64,000 bases of DNA, taken from positions 7,812,001 through 7,876,000 of the forward strand of contig OY744462.1 in NCBI GenBank assembly GCA_963556145.1. The letters run 5' to 3'. Position 1 is the first letter of the stretch, and the number at the start of each line of letters is the position of its first letter. Under the pieces are notes generated by a model. The model was not told the DNA's origin and searched no databases. It saw nothing but the letters and a program-made list of their open reading frames with translations. Below, one piece after another: positions 54,791 to 64,000 of the stretch. The position numbers and the translations under genes were made by a program. The DNA is from Hygrocybe punicea (lineage: Eukaryota; Basidiomycota; Agaricomycetes; Agaricales; Hygrophoraceae).

Positions 54791-55259
54791 TATGGCCAGT
54801 CAGGGGTACACCCGCAGTGCTCTGGGGCTGTACTCGGACCCGTACCCGTCACGGGTACGTACCCGAGGCCAAAAGTACAGGTATGGCACGGGTTTTGCAG
54901 GGGTACAGGAAGAAACATGCAAAATACCCCATTTTTACCTGTTTTTGGTGGTTTTTATGGTTATTGTGGACAGAATACTGGCCAGATCCCTTTAGTGTAA
55001 AGGAACACAATGTTTAGAATACTGTGGGGAGTGTTGAGAGCATTTTTACATATTTTTACAAGCAATGATTCTCATTATATCCCTCAAAAATAGCGAGAAA
55101 TACCCCAAAAATTGAGTTTTTGATGTTTCTTCTCCCAAAAAAAATACAGCCCATACCCGCGTGGGTACTGCGGGTATTCTGAGGCTGGACTCGTACCCTT
55201 AACCCGTGGTACCCGTACTCTTAACCCCTGGGGGTATTGCATACCCTTGACCTGCCCTA
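54791..55259 (-). mobile_element. 469-bp hAT-type MITE, copy 2
   Basis: Plus-strand ends are TATGGCCAGTCAGGGGTA and CCTGCCCTA, with an exact 8-bp duplication CCACAGAT (54783-54790 and 55260-55267). Length and sequence match copy 1 at 1429-2527 without its LTR. The interior is rich in gggtac/gtaccc words and holds an AT-rich core. Confidence 0.9.
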
Positions 55260-55415
55260 CCACAGATGGTGAATAGTGCACATGCTGAACGGGTTCATGG
55301 AGGGAGTTGCCATCATACAAGGTGAGATGAATGCCCTCTGCTGCTCTCTTGTGTGAATCATGAGTGGGTCGGCATGTTATTGAACAACAGGACACAACCA
55401 TGGGCACTGGACGGC

Positions 55416-57534
55416 TCAGTAAATCGGGTTCCCCATAATCCTGTCCACATATTTGCTCTTAACAAATGACATAAATCTTCTTGAACGACTCACATCTCCG
55501 GTAAGGTCAATAATGATGTTGACTTTCTCCGGTGCCTTCTTGTAGTCATCCTCATCCTCATCTTCATCCTCATCCTCACGATCCTCACGATTCTTTGACT
55601 TAGGACAACTTCTTGTCGACGTGCGAGTTGAGCTCCTCTTCTTCCAATATGACTTCCCCGGTGCAACCACGATTTTTTCTTGTTTTGGATTCCCCTTTCC
55701 TTTTGCTGGATCACTGCCCTGGCCCAATAATTTCGCCTGGCTCCTCATCAACATGGAGCCCTGTCCAGCAGTTTTGGCCACTTTCGATTTTCCACTCCCC
55801 TTCTTCCTGGCAATTTTCAAAAGAAGTGGTTTGTCATCGCTGGACACAGGCTTTCCATCTGCCGACTTCTCATTCTCTGCCTTGTTTTCCTGAGGTCCTT
55901 TGCCATCCGCTGGTTTTGATTCAACGGTTAGCTGACTTGTGGAGTTCGCAAGATCCTGCACTTGGGCATCTTGGGATAACCATCTTGTGTGAGTCCTGGT
56001 GATAAGTAATATATAGAAGCATTGGACAATCATACCGTCGAAACAAAACCAACTGAGGTCCTGCTTGTCTTCCTGGAAACTTTCTTCCAACAGGTCATAT
56101 TCCTGGAGGAACACATTCGACTCCTCCATCACCAAAGATCCTAAACATATTCGTGTAATGGCCCTCCAAAGGGCCCTCTCAGTTGCAGCAAGGAATGGAG
56201 GCTGTGCATTACCCAAGGCAAATGTGACCTATTTGTTATTATTTATATCAACCACGACACAGGTAATGCACTTACTGCCAAGAGAGATGGCCGTGAATGA
56301 ATCTCGTGATTGAAGCGTCGTGGGAGAAGAGCTAGGATGGGTGAGAGGGTGAGGCTCAGGTGAAACAGGTTTCTCATCCACTCATATATCATTCCTCCAA
56401 AAGATTTCTTGGTGAGGGAGTCGAGAAATGAGTCTTGCAATGGTAGACCAACGCCCTTTGATTTCCTGAATCCAGGCAGAGATATTTATTTGGCAAAAAT
56501 GTTTATGTGATTATAACATAAGTCCAACCTCTGTAATGCCTCCACCCACATTGTGAACTCACAGTTGACGTAAGAGTTTCCCTGTTTGCATAAATATGTT
56601 TAACATAATTGTTGTCGAAGATTCATCACATACCTGACCAAACCAAGCAAAAGCGTATGCCAGAAGCTCCATATTGAGGAGGACCTGGTTGATTTCTGAA
56701 GATTCGAGGTTGACTGATGCACGGTAAAGCATCCGGAGGCTCATTTCTACCTCTTTTTGGGCCGGTGACAAGTTTTCAGGGAGTGCGACTGCAAAGATGG
56801 GGATGCTGTCCATGCTGGATGGCAATTTCTGCTGCAGAGCCACAGCTGAAACATCATCCACCTCTTGGGCAGGTTCCATAATCATTATACATTTGCACAT
56901 GGTACAAAGTTTCGTGATTGGCTTACTCCAATCTTTGAGGCTTTTGTAAAGCTGCAAGATTGTTGTAAAACATCATGTCAATGTGAATAGCGAACTTGCC
57001 TTTGTGAATTTCTCGCTCATCTCCGGTTTGGCAGACCACCCAATTACTTTGAAACTTGGATGACGGGGCAACCCAACAGCATCCATGAGCTTATCCAGCA
57101 AGGTATAGCGAAGGATTGAGTGGGCTGCTAATAGGAGGTCATTTTGGTATGAGTTATTCCACCTTGCGACATCACGCATTGCAGAGCCATTAGCCGACAG
57201 GTATTCTTGAACACCTGGTGTTTGACTCGAGAGGTCACCCAGGGGATTTGCATGATCTAATTGCTTCGCTAGGGCCTAACAGAAAATTAGTGTCCTTGTA
57301 TAACTGTAGAAGCCGATTCACCATGACTGCTAAGGTGGATGGTGTGTTGCCTAGGGCAGTCTGATTGCCTATCAGGGTAATGATCGCCTTCTCAAGTGAG
57401 TCTTCAGAGAGTGGCGTGCCATTGACCCAAGGGAAATCCTGGAACACGTTCTGGCTCTGGAATAGACAGCCAGATGTCCCAGAAGCATCTGGAGGGCAAG
57501 ACGAGGGTTGGGAGGTGCTGGAAGATGATGACAT
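55416..57534 (-). CDS. Multi-exon gene of unknown function, basic C-terminus
   Basis: Six exons (57534-57322, 57275-57000, 56951-56634, 56581-56529, 56465-56276, 56228-55416) give 620 residues with unbroken phase. The N-terminal 450 residues are helical and neutral (GNTPSTLAVM, DVARWNNSYQNDLLLAAHSI, FGGMIYEWMRNLFHLSLTLS). The C-terminal part is Lys-rich (KIARKKGSGKSKVAKTAGQG) and ends with an acidic run, suggesting nuclear or DNA association. Intron 2 (56999-56952) starts GCAAGT. No domain is recognised. It sits in transposon-rich DNA, 224 bp downstream of another unknown gene on the same strand, and may be transposon cargo. Its intact frame is unusual for this region. Confidence 0.6.
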
Positions 57535-57757
57535 TTGTAAATATAAAATTTCAGAACAGTTCCAGAGGAGAGGCTAAGCTCAGTGATGATAGGCAAAAGG
57601 TGAAAAAAAAAGGACGTGTCACCGTTTGTGGTGATCACATGTTGGAGTGGCTAACCGCCAGTTAGGATCACATGACATCCAGATTCAAGTGTTGACAGTA
57701 ATTGTACAAAGTCATTACGCTCGGAAATGTGGTAGTTTTCGATACAAAATTATTTAT

Positions 57758-59350
57758 TCATGTAGTTGGCCAACTCCAGCCCTGTGAGGCCTGAAAGTTT
57801 GCATTCATCTCCCTTGCAAACACATTGTGTCTGCTCCAGATTGGCTTGTCTATCTCAAGACGATCATGTACCATGTTCCTCATGTAATGGGCCATGCATA
57901 TCCATTCGCCACCCTCCCATCCATCTACATTGTGACTGAGAACTTTTCCGCAGATTTCTATGACAGTGCCAGGCAAGTAAGAGAAGGTAGCACCTATTTC
58001 GGGGATGGCGAGCTCCGCTTTGGTATGCATCCCACAGCTTGCGAGCGAATCGTACCATTCTGGACACCCACCAGAATCTCGGTGACGAGCGGTAAGCCTG
58101 TTCACGATTACACCGATGCCAGTGTAAACCGATGGCCATTCTTCAGCATTTTTGTGTGTGTCGACTTTGTCAAGCCTGTCATTCTTTGCGATTTTTGTCA
58201 AAGCCATGAGCCCTGCCTTGTACAATGCACGATGAGTCAATGCTGTAATTTCGTTGAGGATGGTCTTGCTGGGTTGGACAGCAGCCATCCACATGGTAGC
58301 TTCATAGTTTTGGAGCATTGTGGAAGTGATTAACCGGTCGTTCAGCCGCTGAAAACAAAGAATGTCAAGGAACTCATTCTGAATAGATGACCGAACATTT
58401 TAGCTACCTCTCTACCCTGAGCGAACCATGCTGCTGAAAAGTCCACAGACCCTGGGTGAAAGCGTGGATTTGTAGGTGGAAAGAACAAATCAGGGTCTTT
58501 TCTCCAGGAGAGACCTTGCCCTTTCTCCAGTTTTTTGACTGAGTCTGCATAGGAAACCGCAAGCATTTCTGTGATCATTTCTGTACTCATATTCAATTCC
58601 TCCTGTGTGCCACAGTGAGTGCCACAGTGAGTACCAGTCAGGAATCAGCCATCCTGAGATGTAGGGGACTTACTACACGAGTCAAAATATCAGGTAGATA
58701 CCAGACCAAAATAGAACCATGTATGTCGACCACCGTCGCTGGTTCATTCACATGTCCAATACGAATCGTCTCGAAAAATTTGAGGAAATGTTTATTGTCA
58801 GCGACAGATGCTTCTTTGATATTCTTGACTCGATTTGCAAGTCTATTGGCATCCAGGGGCACCATTACTTTCACAAAATTCATTGGTTCCTGCTTAATGA
58901 ATTTATTGACCGTCACATACTGGGGTTTAAGATCGCAGCTGCTACAGTAAGGAGAACTCTCTCCAGTTCAGCCTCAGAGACCGGTTGACCCAAATCACTG
59001 CTGAGTGGCAGCTGGTCCCTCAACATCATTAGGTGAGACCTACACAAGACATCAGATGTGCCATTGAAACAGCATGGATCTCACCTCAGCCAGTTGTTTT
59101 CCTCTGCAGGAGTTTTTGGCAAACACATACCTCTCTTCCTATAATATGATGTGTTTGAAAGTGTCTGTCGCAGCTGGTTCCACATGTGTTTCTTCTTGAT
59201 GGGGATGGAACCACCCTCAATCTTGTTCTTGTCGTCATTATACAAATCTTCAGACAAATCTTCATTGGATGTATCTTTGGGAGTGGGTAAGGGGAGTCTG
59301 TTGGCATACATGGTGTGGTGAGAAAGAGAAAATACCAGCGCATTGTGCAT
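57758..59350 (-). pseudogene. Multi-exon gene of unknown function, one frameshift
   Basis: Exon 1 (59350-59085) reads MHNALVFSLSHHTMYANRLP. Exon 2 starts at 59039. The next blocks are EPMNFVKVMVPLDANRLANR, EELNMSTEMITEMLAVSYAD and, in the last exon, RLNDRLITSTMLQNYEATMW onward to a stop at 57758. All introns preserve phase except at about 58925, where a C run is one base short of keeping ILNP joined to QYVTVNKF. This is a single-base frameshift or a sequence error. No known domain. The neighbour at 55416-57534 on the same strand may be its partner. Confidence 0.5.
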
Positions 59351-59932
59351 GGCAGCCTCGAGGCATTTATGGTTGACTTAAGGTTAGGGTTAAATGTGCC
59401 AAATGGCGATAATAGTCTCGGCGGACGATTTTGATATACATACAAGGCAATTGTAATATAATGCGATAATATTCGAAGTCAAAAATGAGGAAAGGTAGAC
59501 AAGGAAACCATTATCAATCTGTCTTGATCTCAAAGGAGGAGCTCTCTCCTTGTTGATCAAGACAGATCGACATGAAAAGATTGAAACCTGCGAAGTAAAA
59601 TTTTTCTGAAACAAAGAAAAATCAAGCAAAAAGAAACAAATCCATAATTAAGAATGCCGAGATAAGTGAATCATGCAGCATTGAATTTTAACACAAACCT
59701 GTTGGGGTACGTTATCAGCAAAAGAAGGATGCCAAATGTAGGCAAAACCTGCCTGGCTGGTTGGGATCGACGCCACCAGGCCCGCTACAAAGTAGGTTGC
59801 CCAGCATGGAATTCAGGTGGATACACTCACCCTGAATTCCTTATCGGGGACCCATGGTGGCTAGCGCTCATTTCTAAGGACCAGCCACCGACAGTTTGGC
59901 ATACTGAGATGCCGAATGGTATGATGGTGAAG
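59351..59932. other. No recognised gene
   Basis: Upstream flank of the unknown gene pair. Inverted words agacagat/atctgtct occur near 59516-59570 (aatctgtcttgatctc and gatcaagacagatcg), a possible hairpin. Confidence 0.35.
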
Positions 59933-60183
59933 GGGGTAAAATGTGAGCCATGGGGCATGTCGGGACGAAGTACTCACTTGTCATATTGAACACACAGATC
60001 ACTCACCTGTGTCAACGTAGAGACAGGCGGCCTAGATAACTACTGTGAACAATAAGGGGTAAAATGTGAGCAACGGGGCACGTAGGAATGACATACTCAC
60101 TTGTAATAATGTACACACACACATAGCACTCACCTGTGTCAACGGAGAGAACAGCGGCCTAGATAACTCCTGTGAACAATGAG
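59933..60183. repeat. Tandem duplication of about 123 bp
   Basis: Two adjacent copies start ggggtaaaatgtgagc at 59933 and 60056. Each contains actcacctgtgtcaacg and cggcctagataact. They differ by scattered substitutions and by CA-repeat length. Confidence 0.85.
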
Positions 60184-60414
60184 GCAAACACTAGAAACAC
60201 TCACATTGCTGGTGAGGGCACGAGAAAGGGTGGTCCATACCAGAATACCCCATTGTTGCCCGGCACAACAATCGGGGATTCTGGTATGGATGATGAGAAG
60301 GGGACGCAAGATGAAAAAAAATATTTAAACAGCGACCGATGTTTGTTTGTATACACGTGACCAACGCGTTTTGTTGAAATCACGTGGGGTCATCACATGA
60401 GGTGATGGTCACAC

Positions 60415-60456
60415 AATGTGATGTCACGTCTGGGCGCCCAGATGTGACATCACATT
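60415..60456. repeat. 42-bp near-perfect palindrome
   Basis: Two 21-bp arms meet at tctgggc/gcccaga with a single mismatch. A 31-bp exact copy of its core (60424-60454) recurs at 61388-61418 in direct orientation. It could be the end of a repeat or a protein binding site. Confidence 0.8.
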
Positions 60457-60489
60457 TGTGACCGTGACGTTCATCTGCTAAATCGTGGC

Positions 60490-62765
60490 GTTGACAATAA
60501 ATGTTGGGACATACAGGAGACAGATAATTAAAGCCGTTTCCCCAATATGTTTGTCATTGTGGAGAACAAAACTGATACAATTTTGCCACTATTAGCTGCC
60601 ATAGAAGTATGACTGTTAGACAACATTATAGTTTACCACATGTTCGGACATAGCACAATGTTACAAACAATTTCAATATTTGAGGGACATCTAAATCTCG
60701 TATGATTGCAAAAATTGTTCATACGCCTCCTGTGACCTTAAACAACAGGTTGCTTTTGTAACGATAAATTTGAATTCACAGTGCATATATCGCTCAACCT
60801 GATCATTAAAAGTTAAGACCGGAGCTGTCAGAGCATGAGAAGCTCACCTAATGTGTTGGTGAGCAGAAAAATCCATGGAGATATGAGCATCTCCGCCCAC
60901 ACCATGTATTCGTTGCCTGCCACCGCTCAGGCACATTTCCTCTGCATGGCACACATCTCCCATTGGCACGTCTTGTGGCCATATCACAGAATATCGTTCG
61001 GGTGGTGTGGCGGCCACAAGAAAATATGTGGATGGATTTAATGCACATGCTATGAAACAGAAGAAAACTGATCAGACGCATTGCACAGCAGGTTAACTTT
61101 TAGTCAATCAAGCTGCAGCAACATACCTTGCAATCAATGTGGTCCGTCATACACGATATTGTTGATGACTGAGCAATGAATGGCCAAATCGGGACTGCAT
61201 GAGATAGGTGCATGAATTGGTTCTACAACGACTTGTATGACTACGCAACAAATAGTGCAGTCTGTGTTGAAGCACTTTTGACATGCACCTAGCGTGGCTA
61301 ATCTCCAGTCACAAACTCCCTTCATGACTTGAATATGGTTTGTGTGACTTCACATCTCAATGTCATGGATGGTCATGCCTGTGACCATCACGTCTGGGCG
61401 CCCAGATGTGACATCACACCTGTGACAGTTACCATTGCTAAGGCGTGACTGGTCACATGTGTGATCTCAACACCTTGAACTTCAACCATCACGTGGGTCA
61501 AGAACATTTTGCGACATTCCTCAAAAGATGCCATCGCTCTCCCTTCCCATCCTATTCGTGATGTCAGGCCATAACAGTTATCACAAAGTCAAGGATGGGA
61601 CTTCCTGGGCTATGTTTGAATGTTCTGGGTCAAGGTAATCCTCCACACAGTCCACAACCACCACTTACCGCATCCCCAAGTGTCAAATGCACCATCGCGG
61701 GTGAATCCTCCATCCTGCTAACGATTTGGGTGGAACGTGACGTCCGAAATTGTCAGGCGAGTTGCATTATACATATCCTCCCCAGCATATCCTGACGGAA
61801 GTCATTAGGTGACAAAACCCAATGCCGAGGACAACCGTGGATTGGTGTTCAATTTGTTTGCATCACGTCCTATGGACAATGCCTCTTGCAAGTTCCTCGG
61901 CAGAGACAACAATGGTACAGTTCCACGTCCTACCTATTGCATTCACTGTGCAATGAGTATGTAGCCATCATATCCACGCACCATGTGGGCATCTATTTCG
62001 ACCCAGAGCACAAGTCATGGAGTTTGGAATTATATGATGATCTGCTCAGTCTGTTGTTGAGCACACTGGGTGATGAAAGGATAACCTATTTTCTCTGAGT
62101 GACCACGTCATATTGCTGTCCCCACTACATGGTCATTGTGAAAGAAATGACATCAAAACCACTTGCAAAATGGTGTCTTTAAATGAGATACCTGAACCAG
62201 ATCTGTAAGTCTCATTATTTTTGTGACAATGCATGGTCCTGAGGCATTCCAGCATTGAAGGGACACGCATCGTTGCCAAATATTCAACTTGGGGGGCAGT
62301 GCCATGGATTTCTTTTCAACGTCTGGACCATGCTTGGTTAGATGATGAGTTGATCAACTTTGGAACGTAGTGAGTATCTTGTCTGCATCCTTTCTGAGTA
62401 CCTCAATGTTTGCCCAAGCTATGCGCTGCATGAAGCATCAAAGTCTCAACTGCAATTATATGATGACACTCACATATTTATAACATTTTTTATGGAGAAA
62501 CTAAGGTCTGCCCTATTTTGTTTTGCCAGTAAGGTCATTCTGTCTCATGGAGATATCAGGAAGAATGGTGTGAGGAGTGTGAAGCGGTGGACAAAGGCCT
62601 GTGACATATTTGTATGCAGATATTTGATATTTCCTGTTCCCACTGGGTGAGTCATGTCGTTTTGTGCATTTCTATGCAGACAGTTGAGTTCAGCTACAGA
62701 TCCCACTGGTATTTGATCATTGTCATCAATCCTGGAGGATGTCTTTCTGAAAACCTGCAGGATGG
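60490..62765. other. Repeat-flanked stretch, no recognised gene
   Basis: Contains the second copy of the 31-bp repeat (61388-61418) and only short open frames. A Cys/His-rich stretch on the reverse strand near 61060-60850 (RANGRCVPCRGN) is suggestive but too broken to call. Confidence 0.35.
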
Positions 62766-62912
62766 ATAGGCAATGGCACGGATACTCCGTGGATACAAAT
62801 TTCCTGATCCGTATCCATATCCGTGAAAATCCGTACCCGTGTATCCGTCAGGCACGGATTTTTCCCACGGATACTTTACCCGTAGATACGGATTATCCAT
62901 GGGTATGAGTAT
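62766..62912. repeat. ACGGAT word-repeat tract
   Basis: The word acggat or atccgt recurs more than ten times in both orientations, separated by ac, at and tac. Same style as the other word-repeat tracts. Confidence 0.5.
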
Positions 62913-63329
62913 GGGTACTGTGAGTATTATAATTATATCTAGATATTATTTTTCTACTAAATATACAGTATATACTACAATTACATTGGGCAGTTGCCAG
63001 CCCAGTGTTGTTCTCGCGAACGTCCCGCCATGTCCAAGTCGACACGTCACGCCATCGCCATTGTCGATGCTGGATTAGTTGTGCCTGGACAGTCACGTGA
63101 TCTGATTCCCACGGTTTGTCGTAGTCAGTAGCCGATCCGATGTGGTAGACAGTTCCTATCTCAGTCTTTGCTAGCTTTCCAGCGAGACTTCCCCAGCCAG
63201 TTCCCTCAGCAGCCTCCGATCTACTCCAACGTGGTGATGAGAGTGGCTTCGAACCCTGCCAGCAAATCCCTGTGATCTCCCTGCTTTTCCATCTTTTCCT
63301 GGCCCTTTCAGCACTTTTCGAGCCCCAGA

Positions 63330-63460
63330 ACATTGAATACCGAGAACTGAGCCCTTTGTTGTCCAAGAACCATGAACCTTCAGAATTTCGAGCACCGAGA
63401 ACCAAGTACCGAGAACCTTCAGAACCTGAGCACCGAGAACCGCGAGCCGAGCACATTTTT
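63330..63460. repeat. ACCGAGAACC word-repeat tract
   Basis: Words accgagaacc, gaaccttcagaa and gagcaccgag repeat imperfectly, then give way to a pentamer run ttttta (about 63455-63478). Confidence 0.5.
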
Positions 63461-63470
63461 ATTTTTATTT

Positions 63471-64000
63471 TTATTTCGCCATGACAAACAACAAAAAGAA
63501 AACTACGAAAAAAAACCCCGGCTTCCGTAACTTAACAAGGACCTGCACCCACCGCTTCAGGTTCCCCATCTCAAGATGGCATGCTCGTGCGCATGAAAGA
63601 CGTAGAGAGATTGGTGGCAGGATGCCTCGAAAAAGGCAGAGCCGAAGGCATCTTACAAGGCATCGCGGAGGAACGCGCGCGTTGGGAATCAACCCAAACG
63701 GCCCCACCAACCCACATATCAGCGTCAACACAGACCAATGCAGCAACGCAGCCAGAGCCGCTCACTGGCACTTCCGTCTCAACGCAGATGGAGCCGCGCA
63801 TCTGTGCATGCGCATCAACACAAACGCCGTTCATCTCGACACAAACAGCATCCAGCATTTCCGCATCGACCCAGACGGTGCCATCCACCCGCGTATCCGC
63901 TTCAGTGCAGACAGGCGCAACCCAAAGAGCGGCACCCACAGCATCCCCACTGGCACGCACCGGCAAGACCGTTTCAACGCAAACGACGCCGTTGTCCAGC
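63471..64000 (+). other. Partial ORF with repeated STQT motifs
   Basis: From about 63533 to the window end one frame stays open. It starts near SPSQDGMLVRMKDVERLVAG, a helical segment, and then carries eight STQT-like motifs spaced 9-23 residues apart (ESTQTAPP, ASTQTNAA, VSTQMEPR, ASTQTPFI, STQTASS, ASTQTVPS, ASVQTGAT, VSTQTTP). An ATG at 63481 (MTNNKKKTTKK) is one frame away across an A run, hinting at a frameshift. It may be the start of a retrotransposon gag-like ORF1 or a host scaffold. The 3' part lies outside the window. Confidence 0.4.

Noticed and set aside
55990..56035. Intron gtatga...ccag in the gene at 55416-57534
   Set aside because: Its removal would shift the frame and cause an early stop, while reading through stays open for the rest of the exon.
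58921..58934. TTAAACCCCAGT, matching the tips of elements A and B
   Set aside because: Only about 12 bp match, with no inverted partner, and it lies within an exon where the reading frame explains it.
63571..63966. 131-codon reverse-strand ORF
   Set aside because: It is antisense to the STQT frame and mirrors its repeat composition.

Overview
This window looks like nuclear DNA of a filamentous basidiomycete, most likely an Agaricomycete. Conserved genes are split by many short introns of about 45-75 nt. The rest is dominated by fungal transposable elements (hAT, Tc1/mariner-IS630, Tad-like LINE, Ty3/gypsy, integrase-core elements), plus a Crinkler-like gene and a NACHT remnant. No tRNA, rRNA or CRISPR was recognised. 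All calls come from reading the sequence. Splice sites were chosen by GT/GC-AG signals, phase continuity and remembered family similarity, not by an alignment program.

Layout. 1-18.4 kb is a transposon nest: a hAT transposase end; a 469-bp hAT-type MITE split by a solo LTR; an old integrase-core element whose accessory gene took a full-length LINE (3895-9870, 12-bp target duplication) into an intron, the LINE itself carrying a 372-bp hAT MITE; then two abutting inverted-repeat elements, A (12298-16542) and B (16548-18384), separated and flanked by TTAAA. Element B carries pieces of host cytochrome P450 and ORC5 genes.

19.3-40.1 kb is a housekeeping island: a Mid2-like surface protein, an Ala-rich membrane protein, ATP18, an insulin-degrading-enzyme-type protease of 16 exons, a Kre9/Knh1-like secreted protein, COX16, NEDD1, an Asi-like membrane RING protein, PGS1 (divergent from the RING gene over 173 bp) and DTD1. 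Mitochondrial functions recur (ATP18, COX16, PGS1). Four GC-AG introns were inferred, three of them in this island.

40.2-45.8 kb is a Crinkler-like gene (ubiquitin-like N-terminus, P-loop, nuclease-like C-terminus) interrupted twice. A 156-bp MITE sits in its first intron, and a 3002-bp TA-flanked element with 60-bp inverted repeats sits in its last exon. That 3-kb element is apparently intact: it holds a DD35E transposase gene and, convergent to it, a five-exon SAM-domain gene.

45.8-64 kb is again repeat-rich: a decayed hAT transposase, two zinc-cluster-like remnants, a decayed gypsy polyprotein with a solo LTR inside it, a second 469-bp MITE, two adjacent multi-exon genes of unknown function (one intact, one with a single frameshift), a 123-bp tandem duplication, a 42-bp palindrome, several word-repeat tracts, and a partial ORF with repeated STQT motifs running off the end.
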